The notes: generated from the letters alone by a model not told the origin. Positions 45,167 to 53,428 are shown, counted from the first letter of the stretch. The stretch: 64,000 nt of DNA from Andeanibacterium sp036384795 (GCA_036384795.1 DASVLP010000056.1:1-64000), one strand, 5' to 3'. Program-made: numbers and translations.

Positions 45167-45718
45167 ATGCGCATCATGATGGTTTCGGCACTGGCGGCGA
45201 CGGCGATGTTGTGGACCGGCTGCGCCTCGGCCCAGACCAAGGAGAAAGAAATGGCCGATCCGGCCCCAGTGACCGCTCCCAAAATCGCGACCGACCATGC
45301 CGCGCTGCTGGCGAGCGACGACCCGAAGCTCGCGGCGAACAAGCGGCTGGTCTATGACATGTATCGCATCGTGCTGCAGGCAGGCATCTGGGAGCGGGCG
45401 GGCGAGTTCATCGCCGACGGCTACATCCAGCACAACCCGAACGCCGGCCAGGGCCTGTCGGGCGTGCAGGAATACATCCGCAAGACCCGCCCCGAGCGGC
45501 CGATCTCCGACAAGCTCGAGCTGCCGCTGATCCAGCTGATCGCCGAGGGCGACTATGTGATGACCGCGTTCGTGCGCCCTGAGAAAGACGCGGCCGGCGG
45601 GACGTATTACTCGACCTGGTTCGACCTCTACCGGATCGAAAACGGCAAGATCGCCGAGCACTGGGACCCGATGCTCAAGAGCGACAAGCCGATCGACCCG
45701 AACACGCAGAAGCTCTGA
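45167..45718 (+). CDS. NTF2-like (SnoaL-like) lipoprotein
   Basis: The 183-residue product has a lipobox MLWTGC and then an NTF2/SnoaL-like fold (NKRLVYDMYRIVLQAGIWER, EFIADGYIQHNPNAGQGLSG, DYVMTAFVRPEKD, IENGKIAEHWDP). The HWD near the end is the common end strand of SnoaL-like proteins. This fold serves polyketide cyclases, isomerases, hydratases and small-ligand binding proteins. Being exported, it probably acts in the periplasm. ATG 45167 is preceded by CAGGGAGAAT; divergent from the TonB receptor. Confidence 0.85.
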   Translation: MRIMMVSALAATAMLWTGCASAQTKEKEMADPAPVTAPKIATDHAALLASDDPKLAANKRLVYDMYRIVLQAGIWERAGEFIADGYIQHNPNAGQGLSGVQEYIRKTRPERPISDKLELPLIQLIAEGDYVMTAFVRPEKDAAGGTYYSTWFDLYRIENGKIAEHWDPMLKSDKPIDPNTQKL

Positions 45719-45757
45719 GGAGCGCCGCAGTCCTTTCCCCATCGCCCTGAGATGCAG

Positions 45758-45886
45758 TCATTCCGCGGCCATCGCGTTTTCGAACTGATGGGCTTTCGGC
45801 CAGGTTGACGGATCGTTGCTCGCCCTTCGGGCCTGATCGAGCTCCATTGCCCGAGCGGCGGGCCGGCCGTTGGCCAGCGTCGCCAC
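45758..45886 (-). CDS. Putative 42-residue protein
   Basis: This frame, starting GTG at 45886, reads ATLANGRPAARAMELDQARR then ASNDPSTWPKAHQFENAM and ends AE; residue composition looks like real protein (Trp, His, Asn, Gln spread, no Arg-only runs). TTTGAGG precedes the start by a suitable distance, and it starts 9 bases after the stop of the DUF3309 gene on the same strand, in the same frame. No family recognised. Evidence is indirect, so low to moderate confidence. Confidence 0.4.
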   Translation of the reverse strand: MATLANGRPAARAMELDQARRASNDPSTWPKAHQFENAMAAE

Positions 45887-45895
45887 ATCGCCGCC

Positions 45896-46060
45896 TCAAA
45901 GTCTGCCCAGCAGCCACAGGATCAGCACGATGATCAGGATCACTCCGAGCAGGCCTGTGCCGCGGTGACCGTACCCATAGCCGTAGCCACCGAACCTGCC
46001 GCTGAAACCGCCCAGCAAGGCGATCACCAGAATGATGACGAGAATTAGGCCAATCGACAT
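45896..46060 (-). CDS. Small hydrophobic DUF3309-like membrane protein
   Basis: This 54-residue protein has two membrane segments (IGLILVIILVIALLGGF; GLLGVILIIVLILWLLGRL) joined by GRFGGYGYGYGHRG, the layout of the DUF3309 family, tiny Gly/Tyr-linked membrane proteins often induced by stress. The ATG at 46060 has AGGAG upstream. An EcfG-type promoter lies 35-60 bases before it. The function of the family is unknown. Confidence 0.8.
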   Translation of the reverse strand: MSIGLILVIILVIALLGGFSGRFGGYGYGYGHRGTGLLGVILIIVLILWLLGRL

Positions 46061-46094
46061 CCACGCGCTCCTGATCTGCCCCGTCGTGCAAAGA

Positions 46095-46120
46095 AACAAT
46101 CCGCCGCGGGATTGTGTTCC
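46095..46120 (-). promoter_or_regulatory. Sigma-EcfG promoter of the DUF3309 gene
   Basis: The minus strand shows GGAAC (46120-46116), a 17-base spacer and TGTT (46098-46095), matching the general stress response consensus GGAAC-N16/17-CGTT except for the first base of the -10 box. It overlaps a near-palindrome, ACAATCC-GCCGC-GGGATTGT (46097-46115). It lies in the 80-base gap between the FAD oxidoreductase and DUF3309 genes; the inferred transcript starts near 46088. Confidence 0.55.
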
Positions 46121-46140
46121 TTCCGCGGGGCGGACCGCTG

Positions 46141-47616
46141 CTATTCAGCCGCAACTGTCTGTCCCGCGGCCTCGACCACGGCGTCATCCGAAAGATGCGC
46201 ACCCTGCGCGCGCAGGATCGCGCGGACTTCGCGCACGTCCACCGCGCGCGGTTCGATGCCCCGGTTGACCGCCACCGCGGCGCCGACGCCCGCCGCCTGG
46301 CCGGTCAGCCAGCATTGCGGGATCTCGCGCATGAAGCCGTGGCTGTTCGCGTCGCAGCTGATGTGCCGTCCGCCGACCAGCAGGCCGTCGAGCGCGCGCG
46401 GCACGAGGCTGCCGTATGGCACCGAGAGCACCGGGAACTTCGGGCTGATCGAGGGGCTTATGCCGATCTCGTCCGGCACGGGTGCGCCGCCCGACCAGTC
46501 CTTGCGCTCGATCCGGGCGACCCCGGCGAGGCGCCGGGTATGCCGAACGCCCAACTGGCTCGCGCTTTCGAGCGAATAGACGTGCTCGAACCCCGGCGCA
46601 TGACGCCTGAAGAACTGGCAGTGGCCTTCCATCAGCCGGTGGCTGCGGATCTCGACTTCGGTCATGTCGTCGACGTCGAGCGCCGAGAGCCCGGACTGGC
46701 GGGGCCCGAGGAACAGCGCGATGTCGGGCCGCCAGCTGACATAGGGCGTCTGGAAATAGCCGAGCTCCTGCCGCCCGCGCTCCATGAACTGGGCGAGCTC
46801 GGCGGGATTGGCGACCTTCCAGTCGATCCACTTGTCCATGTCGACCCCGCCGAGGATCCACCCGGTGTTCATCGAATGATGGACGTCGCCTTCCTCGATG
46901 TCGGTATCGTACGCCGCGCCCGCGCGGGCGAACATGTCGCCGTCGCCGGTGGTGTCGACCACCACCTTGGCGAGCAGCGCGTGGCGACCCATCTTGCTTT
47001 CGAACACCACGCCGCGCGCGCCGCCGTTCTCCACCAAAGGCCGCGCGGCCCAGGCGTGGAACACGATCCGCACCCCCGCTTCGAGCAGCATCTCCTGGTT
47101 GTTGAGCTTCATCCGCTCGGGATCGAGCGTCGGCGCCCAGCAGACCACCCCGTGAAACGCGGTGGTGCGCTGGCGCCAGTAGGCGGCGCGCTCGGGGTCG
47201 GTCGAGCCCCACTCGCGGCGGTCGGGCCCGGCGATCGCGTCCTTCGGCATGCGCTCGATGAAGTGGCGCGCAAAACCCTGGATCACGTGGTTGCCGGCCC
47301 AGTCGGTCATCCGGTCGATCCACATCACGAGGCCGCCGGTCGAGAGGCCGCCGAGGCAGTTGTAGCGCTCGATCAGGGTCACGTCCGCGCCCGCCTTCGC
47401 CGCCGCCCACGCCGCCGCGCAGCCCGCCGGGCCGCCGCCGATCACCGCGACGTCGCACTGGTGATAGACGTCGATCTCGCGCGCTTCCTCGCGGATCGTG
47501 CCGCTGCCGTTGCGCGGCGGCAGGGTGTGGCTGCGCGATTCGAACACGTCGGAACCGAGGAAACGTTCCTCGGTCCCGCCTTCGACGCGGTGCATTTTCG
47601 GGGTGTCGTCGGGCAT
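46141..47616 (-). CDS. FAD-dependent oxidoreductase (FAD_oxidored family)
   Basis: The 491-residue protein has an N-terminal lead of about 50 residues, then CDVAVIGGGPAGCAAAWAAA (FAD binding), the long conserved block of the PF12831 family (RYNCLGGLSTGGLVMWIDRM; KVVVDTTGDGDMFARAGA) and a C-terminal LVGGRHISCDANSHGFMREI with IPQCWLTGQAAG. The family contains flavin enzymes of mostly unassigned function, some acting on sugar acids or steroids. The start is ATG 47616, without a strong ribosome binding site. It is downstream of the VOC gene on the same strand. Confidence 0.9.
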   Translation of the reverse strand: MPDDTPKMHRVEGGTEERFLGSDVFESRSHTLPPRNGSGTIREEAREIDVYHQCDVAVIGGGPAGCAAAWAAAKAGADVTLIERYNCLGGLSTGGLVMWIDRMTDWAGNHVIQGFARHFIERMPKDAIAGPDRREWGSTDPERAAYWRQRTTAFHGVVCWAPTLDPERMKLNNQEMLLEAGVRIVFHAWAARPLVENGGARGVVFESKMGRHALLAKVVVDTTGDGDMFARAGAAYDTDIEEGDVHHSMNTGWILGGVDMDKWIDWKVANPAELAQFMERGRQELGYFQTPYVSWRPDIALFLGPRQSGLSALDVDDMTEVEIRSHRLMEGHCQFFRRHAPGFEHVYSLESASQLGVRHTRRLAGVARIERKDWSGGAPVPDEIGISPSISPKFPVLSVPYGSLVPRALDGLLVGGRHISCDANSHGFMREIPQCWLTGQAAGVGAAVAVNRGIEPRAVDVREVRAILRAQGAHLSDDAVVEAAGQTVAAE

Positions 47617-47646
47617 GGGGCTTTATCGCATGAAAATTTCGCGTGA

Positions 47647-47717
47647 GTCCCTGCGAAAGCAGGGACCCGGCGCCGCAAGCGGGAAGCGTGCTACCTGGAC
47701 CCCGGCCTTCGCCGGGG
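47647..47717. repeat. Intergenic hairpin repeat (two stems)
   Basis: GTCCCTGC-GAAA-GCAGGGAC (47647-47666) has a perfect 8-bp stem with a GNRA loop. CCCCGGC-CTTC-GCCGGGG (47700-47717) has a perfect 7-bp stem. The pair lies between the VOC and FAD-oxidoreductase genes. Elements with GTCCCTGC-hairpins recur in sphingomonad genomes from memory. They may process or stabilise mRNA. Confidence 0.7.
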
Positions 47718-47761
47718 ATCACAGTAATGAAAGGCGGTCGGCGCCTCCCTTCGGCGGCGTC

Positions 47762-48322
47762 TCAATGCGTTGCGGTCAGCTCGGTTTCCTCTGGACGCAC
47801 GTCGTTGTTCGGCGTGTGGTCGCCGGCAAGCCAGCGCTTGAGCTCGGAATGCGCGTCCTTCAGCCGCATCGCGTTGATCTGGTCGGCATGATCGGCATCG
47901 CGGGTGAACTCGACGATCATCCCATCGGGATCGACCGCATAGACCGAGCGGCAATAGCCGTGCTCGAGGATGTAGGTCTGCGGCGGCGTGATGCCGGCCG
48001 CTTCGATCCGCCGTTCGAGTTCGGCCTGCTGCTGCGCATCAACGTTGAGCGCGATGTGCCGGAACGGGCTTGCGGCGAGCTCGGGGCCGAACTGCGCCTG
48101 GTCATCCGGCTCGGCGAACTGGAAGAAGGCGAGCGCTCCGCCGTCCTGCAAACCGAAGAAGCAGTGGCAATAGGTGCGCTCCTTGCCGAACAGCTCTTCC
48201 TGCTCGCACCAGGTGGCGACCAGCGGGAAGCCGAGGATGTCCTCGTAGAAATGCCGCGTCGCCTCGAGGTTCTTCACCACATAGGCGGTGTGATGGAGGC
48301 GGCTGGGAACGTGGGGATTCAT
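47762..48322 (-). CDS. VOC family protein (glyoxalase/dioxygenase superfamily)
   Basis: The 186-residue protein has one or two vicinal-oxygen-chelate modules: HHTAYVVKNLEATRHFYEDI and LGFPLVATW at the start, then RHIALNVDAQQQAELERRIE and YAVDPDGMIVEFTRDADHAD. His11 or His12, His near 89 and Glu near 138 are likely metal ligands. Members include glyoxalases, extradiol dioxygenases and epimerases; a single-chain protein of this size is often a dimer. In this cluster a ring-cleavage or isomerase role is possible. ATG at 48322 has GGAG upstream (AGGAGTGC). Confidence 0.85.
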   Translation of the reverse strand: MNPHVPSRLHHTAYVVKNLEATRHFYEDILGFPLVATWCEQEELFGKERTYCHCFFGLQDGGALAFFQFAEPDDQAQFGPELAASPFRHIALNVDAQQQAELERRIEAAGITPPQTYILEHGYCRSVYAVDPDGMIVEFTRDADHADQINAMRLKDAHSELKRWLAGDHTPNNDVRPEETELTATH

Positions 48323-48371
48323 CGATGCACTCCTCTCGAATTCGGTTGCGCGCCTTCTAGCACGCCGGGCG

Positions 48372-48506
48372 CTAGAAACGGTAGCCCGCTTCGACGCCGA
48401 ACACCCGCGGGCGCACTTCGATCACGAACCCGCCCGGCGAGAACTCCGCATGATACGTCACGCCGAAGAGGTTGGTCGCGAACGCGGCAGCCGCCACGTG
48501 CCATTG
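48372..48506 (-). pseudogene. C-terminal remnant of a TonB-dependent receptor
   Basis: The minus strand encodes, without a start codon, TNLFGVTYHAEFSPGGF and VIEVRPRVFGVEAGYRF followed by TAG. This is the last strands of a TonB-dependent receptor barrel, with the canonical aromatic terminus F. Upstream the frame degenerates within about 50 bases (HWQAAAC), next to tRNA-Cys. The gene has lost all but its last 45 or so codons, so it is a decayed copy. It lies directly in front of the VOC gene on the same strand and fits a former receptor-enzyme pair. Confidence 0.8.
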
Positions 48507-48560
48507 CGCCGCCGCGCAATTGCCGCTAGGTGCGCGCGGCCCGCAAGCCGTGCGGGCATC

Positions 48561-48634
48561 GGCCCGATGGCGGAGTGGTTACGCAGAGGACTGCAAATCC
48601 TTGCACGCCGGTTCGATTCCGGCTCGGGCCTCCA
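48561..48634 (+). tRNA. tRNA-Cys (anticodon GCA)
   Basis: The sequence GGCCCGATGGCGGAGTGG opens the gene, the anticodon loop GGACTGCAAATCC has anticodon GCA, and the T arm is GCCGGTTCGATTCCGGC. The acceptor arms GGCCCGA and TCGGGCC pair perfectly, with discriminator U and an encoded CCA. It is the only cysteine tRNA in the window and lies beside the truncated TonB-receptor remnant. Confidence 0.97.
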
Positions 48635-48749
48635 CTCATCGATATCCTCGCCGTTGGCCGCTCCACGCCCCGCGATCGATGCGATGGGCGGCTGCGGTCC
48701 GCTCGCTTCTCGACGTTGAATTCTGCCGGTCCCGCCACATCTCCCGATA

Positions 48750-49576
48750 ATGCGGCGGATAATCAAGCATGCGATCGCCGGTTGGGTTCGCGCGGTCTTC
48801 AACGATCCCGCGCGCGGAGAACGGCCGATCGAGCGCCGGCCGGATGGGTTGTTCGGCCCGGCGTCGGTTGCCTGGCGCGTCCACGGCGACGTGACCACGA
48901 TGATGGTCGGCGGGGTCAGCGCGCTGCTGCTGCAGATGCTCCACCCGGCGGTGCTCGCCGGGGTATGGGACCATTCCAGCTTCCGGGAAGACATGCACGG
49001 GCGATTGCGCCGGACTGCGCGGTTCATTGCGCTGACGACCTATGGCGCGCGCGACGAGGCCGAAGCGACGATCGCCCAAGTGCGGGACATTCACCGGCGG
49101 GTCCGCGGAACGTTGCCGGACGGCCGGGCTTACTGCGCCGACGATCCGGAGCTGCTTGCCTGGGTCCATGCAACCGAAGCCGTTTCGTTCCTCAAGGCCT
49201 GGATCCGCTACGCGGAGCCCGGGATGCGGCGGGCGGACCAGGATCGCTATTTCGAAGAAGTATCGGTCGTCGCCCATGCCTCGGCGCGGCGTCGGTGCCC
49301 CGCAGCCGTTCCGCGATGCTTGAATACATCGCCGCGATGCGCCCTCACTTGCGCGCGGACCGGCGCACGCGCGAGGTCGCGCGCAAGCTCCTCGAATATC
49401 GCGCGTCGGCGGTCGAGGCCCTGCCGCTCGAGATCGTCCGCCATGCGGCGATCGACCTGCTTCCCGGTTGGGCCCGGCGCATGCACGGCTTGCGGCGGTC
49501 CGGCCTCGCACGCCCGTTCGTCGGAGGCACCACGCTGGCCTTGGCGCACACCTTGCGCTGGGCGTTCCGGGATTGA
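48750..49576 (+). pseudogene. Frameshifted MpaB-like (DUF2236) oxygenase gene
   Basis: The first part, from ATG 48750, encodes an MpaB/DUF2236 protein: VAWRVHGDVTTMMVGGVSAL, LLLQMLHPAVLAGVWDHS and RTARFIALTTYGARDEAEA. Homology stops at about 49278 and continues in the next frame: ASVPRSRSAMLEYIAAMRPH, then REVARKLLEYRASAVEAL and the end LALAHTLRWAFRD at 49576. One missing base near 49277-49281 would join the frames. Either a decaying gene or a sequencing error. DUF2236 proteins are heme-binding oxygenases of mostly unknown substrate. Intact length would be about 275 residues. Confidence 0.85.
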
Positions 49577-49662
49577 GCGACCTTATCGGCCCGGCTTGCA
49601 GCGGATCGCGCCGCGAAAGCATTGCAGCCGCGCGGCAACGCCGTTAAGGGCGCTTCGCGTGT

Positions 49663-49738
49663 GCCGCTTTAGCTCAGTTGGTAGAGCACATCATTCGTAA
49701 TGATGGGGTCACTGGTTCGAGTCCAGTAAGCGGCACCA
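49663..49738 (+). tRNA. tRNA-Thr (anticodon CGT)
   Basis: GCCGCTTTAGCTCAGTTGGT opens the gene, the anticodon loop CATCATTCGTAATGATG carries CGT, and the T arm is ACTGGTTCGAGTCCAGT. The acceptor pairs GCCGCTT/AAGCGGC and ends ACCA. It reads ACG codons. The 187 bases downstream to the TbpB-like gene show nothing I can name. Confidence 0.97.
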
Positions 49739-49925
49739 GCACTCTGACTAGGATAATCTGGAGCTTGCTGCGGAAGGGCGCTTTCGCAGGGGAGGCGCTT
49801 TGGGTAGGGCCTCGATCGGGCAGGAACCCCCTGGACGAAATCGAAGCCACCGCGATCTTGAGGTGGGTTGCCGAGAAAAGCGTGTCGGGTCTTGTGCCGG
49901 CCACGGTCGCACACGGCGACGTCGG

Positions 49926-51635
49926 TTATTTCTGAACTGCCGCAAGTGCGCCGGCAATGTTGGTCCCTGCCCCGGCTGCTCCTTGCGGGACCGTGAAGCC
50001 GAAGGTTCCAGCTATTTCCCTGCCATCGGGGCCATAGAACCGTGAGGTCAATGTTCCGTAGGAAGAATCGGCTGGGCCGAAGCTGCCCTGCAACGTGTTC
50101 GAACGCGTGTCCAGCAAGCCTGCGAACGTGCTGGTGCCGAAATTGATCTGCGTGTTGGCGGAGGCGTCGCGACCCGCGAGAGTAAGAGCGCCTGTAAAAG
50201 TGTCGGACGAAAAGTTTACGTCCAAACTGGAGGTTCCCGACACGTCGTAGCGCAAATCGCCCGCCGTCCCGGTACCGTGGGCGATGCCGTCATAGCTCGC
50301 GCTGCCTGTCCTTGCCGCCATGGCGTACGAGGGGGACTCAAACCCATAGGCGAACCACAAGTCCGAGAGAGAAGTGCCGTCGTACACCGGTACTGTGCCG
50401 CTCCAATGGCCGAAGCTGGCATAAGTCAGTGCCAGTTCGGAATTGGACGATCCCGGCTTGTACAGCTCCAGAGTAACGTCCTGTGTACCATAATAGCTGT
50501 TCGGAAACGTCTTATGATAGGTGGTGAAATTATCCGCTCCGCTGATCTTGTCGTCAACGGTGAACTTGCCGCCAGATTCGTCGGAAAACGGTGGGCTAAA
50601 AGTAAACGTTTCTGAATTCAACCAATTCAACTGGCCCACCGAATTGTTCCCGAACTGCGCATAGAACAACTGCTGCTGGGTCATGTCCAGAAACGACAGG
50701 TTGGCCGGCGTCAGCGACGCGCTCTGCTGCGCGACGATCGAGCCGGTCACCGATACGCCATCGGTGTTGTCGCCGCTGAACGATGCGCCCAGTTCCTGGC
50801 CTGAAGGGCCGTAGAGGCTACCGCTCAGCGTGGCCGCCACCGCGCCGTACTGGCCCTGGTAAATCGCCGTGCCGGAGAGCCCGGCGTCAGTAGACGAAAG
50901 CGTGCCCACCGTCGTCAGTTCGATACCGCCGCCAGTGGCGCCGTCACCTTTGACCAGACCATACTCGGAAAGGTCGCTTTGTCCGCTGAAGACCCGTTGT
51001 GCGAAATCAATGTCAAACTGGCCGGAGCCCTGGAAGGACAAGGGCTCCTCGCCCGGAGCGCTGACGGCCCCGAAAGCCTGAGTCGCGTAGGAGGCAGTGC
51101 CAGTACGCGGGGTTGCGGACGCGTTGGTGGGAAAGCCGTAAGTGAAGCTCGTCAGTTCCGTATCCTGCGTCGATCCGTTGCTCGAATTGCGCTGCAGAAG
51201 CCCCATGGCGACATATTGAGTGGTGATGTTGCTGTCATACCCTTTCGACATGAGCGTGAGGATCGCCCCGTCCTTCGAATAGATGGTGTCGTATTCGTCA
51301 TGCGAGGTAATGTCGCCAGGCGCGAAGGCTTGGGAATAGCTGTCGGTCGAGACTGTATAGCCGTTGGTCTTCGCATCGTAAGCGATTGAAATCTTCGCCG
51401 GCTCGGCCGTGTTGCTGAACGCCGTGCCTGTCGTCTTGTCCCACGATGCCTTCAAGCCTGCAGCCTGGCCAGCGAAGCTTTGGCTGTATTGCAGGTTCGT
51501 GAGCGAGGTGTTGGTGGGAGTAGGTGTCGGCGTAGGCGTAGGTGTCGGCGTGCTCGCCACGGACCCGCCCCCGTCGCCGCAGGCCGATAGGAGCGCCATT
51601 GCCGCGGCACTCACCAGCAGGTGTCCGATTTTCAT
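49926..51635 (-). CDS. Surface lipoprotein with TbpB-like lobes (transferrin-binding protein-like)
   Basis: The 569-residue protein has a lipoprotein signal (AMALLSAC), a Thr-Pro repeat spacer (TPTPTPTPTPTPT) and two homologous Ser/Thr/Gly-rich beta lobes of about 250 residues, each with GSGQFDIDF- or SSLDVNFSSD-type strands and AGLLDTRSNTLQGSF or FYGPDGREIAGTFGF ends. The last motif, FYGPxGxExxGTF, is the hallmark of TbpB/HpuA-like surface lipoproteins. In sphingomonads such proteins are presumed to capture iron or heme ligands. ATG 51635 follows GGGGGGAAA. Lower GC and richer in Ser/Thr than its neighbours, so possibly imported. Confidence 0.82.
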   Translation of the reverse strand: MKIGHLLVSAAAMALLSACGDGGGSVASTPTPTPTPTPTPTNTSLTNLQYSQSFAGQAAGLKASWDKTTGTAFSNTAEPAKISIAYDAKTNGYTVSTDSYSQAFAPGDITSHDEYDTIYSKDGAILTLMSKGYDSNITTQYVAMGLLQRNSSNGSTQDTELTSFTYGFPTNASATPRTGTASYATQAFGAVSAPGEEPLSFQGSGQFDIDFAQRVFSGQSDLSEYGLVKGDGATGGGIELTTVGTLSSTDAGLSGTAIYQGQYGAVAATLSGSLYGPSGQELGASFSGDNTDGVSVTGSIVAQQSASLTPANLSFLDMTQQQLFYAQFGNNSVGQLNWLNSETFTFSPPFSDESGGKFTVDDKISGADNFTTYHKTFPNSYYGTQDVTLELYKPGSSNSELALTYASFGHWSGTVPVYDGTSLSDLWFAYGFESPSYAMAARTGSASYDGIAHGTGTAGDLRYDVSGTSSLDVNFSSDTFTGALTLAGRDASANTQINFGTSTFAGLLDTRSNTLQGSFGPADSSYGTLTSRFYGPDGREIAGTFGFTVPQGAAGAGTNIAGALAAVQK

Positions 51636-51982
51636 TGATTTCCCCCCAACATCTGAACGGCGACTATCGTATATCTGTGCACGGCGATCAAGCTGTCGCA
51701 TCGATCTAGCTTTGGAATGGGCGCGAAGCGAAACGCGGCGGGGACGAGCCAGATTTTGCGTTCGTGATACCGATAGTTTGGATGCCAAATACTCCTCCAG
51801 ACGGACCTCAGGTCGCGGCGCCGCGCGAATCTTTCGGTCGATCCCGGAAATCATTTCCGACTCGCCGAAGAGTTACAGTGCGCAAGTGAAAACCAACCCA
51901 AGGACAGGTCTTCGTCAGGATGGCGTCAATGGGCCGAGCAGTAAGCGGCTTCAGCACCTCCTCAACCCGCGTACCTACGCCC
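51636..51982. other. Gene-free region, probable promoter of the TbpB-like gene
   Basis: No gene is visible in these 347 bases between two leftward genes. Lower GC segments near 51640-51800 probably hold the promoter of the TbpB-like gene. A stretch before 51982 may include the end of the MFS transcript, but no clear hairpin with T-run was found. No Fur box was recognised. Confidence 0.4.
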
Positions 51983-53368
51983 TCAGGCAGGCACGTGGGC
52001 CAGACGCTCGGCAGCCAGACGGCGGGCGAACACCGCGAGCGCGACGATGCCCACAACCACGCCGGCCAGACAGAGCCCGGTGAAGCTGTAGCCCTGGAGC
52101 ACGCCCGCGCGGTCGTGCAGGAACCACGCCGCGCCGACGTTGGGCGCGGCGACCGCGGCGAATTTCGCCATGAAGCTCGCCCATCCCCCGCCGGTCGAGC
52201 GGATCGCGCTCGGATAGTAGATGCTGGTGATCGAGATCACCGCCGCATGGCCGATGCCCACCAGGATCGTGCCCAACATCACCACCGGAATGAACCACGG
52301 CCCGCTGGTGAGCCCCCAGCCGACCGCCAGCATTGCCGGCACCCCGAGCAGCGGCGCGAGTGCGATCCACAGCGGCCCGCGCTTCTCGGTAAAGGCGAGC
52401 AGCAGGACTCCGCCGATCGCCCCGACCAGCCCGCCGATCGAGGCAATGTTGGTGCCCTCGATGCGGTTCACCCCCAACGTCTCGAGGAACACGATGCCGT
52501 AGCTCGCGCGCAAGTAGATCGCGAACGACGAGCAGAAATAGGTGAACCAGATGACCGGGGTGACCAGCACGAGCGCGCCCTTGAACAAGTCGGCGGTCTT
52601 GGCCCACGGCGTCTCGCGACCGGTCTTGCGCTCGTCCGGCAGGGTGAAACCGGTGTAGGGGATGTCCGCCGCGGCAGGATCGAACCGGCTCAGCGCCTTG
52701 CTGATGAGCGGCGCCGGCTTGCCCTTGGCGACCATCCAGCGGGCCGATTCGGGCAGCGTGAACAACAAGACCAGCGCCAGCGCCCCGGTGCCGATCCCAC
52801 AGGTGAAGAACACCGCCTGCCAGCCGTGGTGCGGCGCGAGCAAGTTGGTCACCTGGCCGGCAGCCGAGCCGCCGATGCTGAAGCCGAGCATGATGATGGT
52901 GACCGCGGTCGCGCGCTTGCCGGCGGGCATGCATTCGATGTTGAGCGACCACGCAGGCGCGAGCAGGCCGCCGATCGCCAGCCCGCCGAGCAGGCGCAGG
53001 ACGATGATCGATTCGGGATTGGGCGCGAACCCGGTGAGGAAGGTCAGCAGCGCGCCGACCATCGTGCACCAGATGATCACCGGCCGGCGCCCGTAGAGGT
53101 CGGCGAGATACGAGCCGAACAGCGAACCGATCATCTGCCCGAGGAACGCCGCGGAGGTGACCAGGCCCATCATCGCGTCGGTAAGCTGCAGATCGTCGCG
53201 CAAGTATGGCAGGACGACCGAGATCAGCGCGAAGTCGAGCCCGTCGAACAGGGTCACGCACGAGGAGATCACCAGCAGCCAGACATGGAACCGGGTGATC
53301 CCGGTTCGTTCGAAGAAAGCCGTCACATCGAGCGTGTTCCCCGCAGGCACGTGCTCCTCGATGGACAT
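51983..53368 (-). CDS. MFS transporter, AAHS-like (aromatic acid:H+ symporter family)
   Basis: The 461-residue protein has 12 membrane helices and the AAHS features: WLLVISSCVTLFDGLDFALI in helix 1 (Asp), GSYLADLYGRRPVI in the loop between helices 2 and 3, and ARWMVAKGKP after helix 6. AAHS carriers such as PcaK and BenK bring protocatechuate, benzoate and similar acids in with protons. ATG 53368 follows GAGGAACT. It lies 60 bases downstream of a degenerate response-regulator-like gene on the same strand and is likely controlled by it. Substrate unknown. Confidence 0.88.
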   Translation of the reverse strand: MSIEEHVPAGNTLDVTAFFERTGITRFHVWLLVISSCVTLFDGLDFALISVVLPYLRDDLQLTDAMMGLVTSAAFLGQMIGSLFGSYLADLYGRRPVIIWCTMVGALLTFLTGFAPNPESIIVLRLLGGLAIGGLLAPAWSLNIECMPAGKRATAVTIIMLGFSIGGSAAGQVTNLLAPHHGWQAVFFTCGIGTGALALVLLFTLPESARWMVAKGKPAPLISKALSRFDPAAADIPYTGFTLPDERKTGRETPWAKTADLFKGALVLVTPVIWFTYFCSSFAIYLRASYGIVFLETLGVNRIEGTNIASIGGLVGAIGGVLLLAFTEKRGPLWIALAPLLGVPAMLAVGWGLTSGPWFIPVVMLGTILVGIGHAAVISITSIYYPSAIRSTGGGWASFMAKFAAVAAPNVGAAWFLHDRAGVLQGYSFTGLCLAGVVVGIVALAVFARRLAAERLAHVPA

Positions 53369-53428
53369 TCCGGCAGTTCCTCTCATCCGTTTCCCGCGAC
53401 CGAGGCTAACGGCAAAATCGCTAGCCTT

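Noticed and set aside
51500..51560. Short tandem DNA repeats (GTAGGTGTCGGC-type)
   Set aside because: They encode the Thr-Pro stalk of the TbpB-like lipoprotein; not a CRISPR or mobile repeat.
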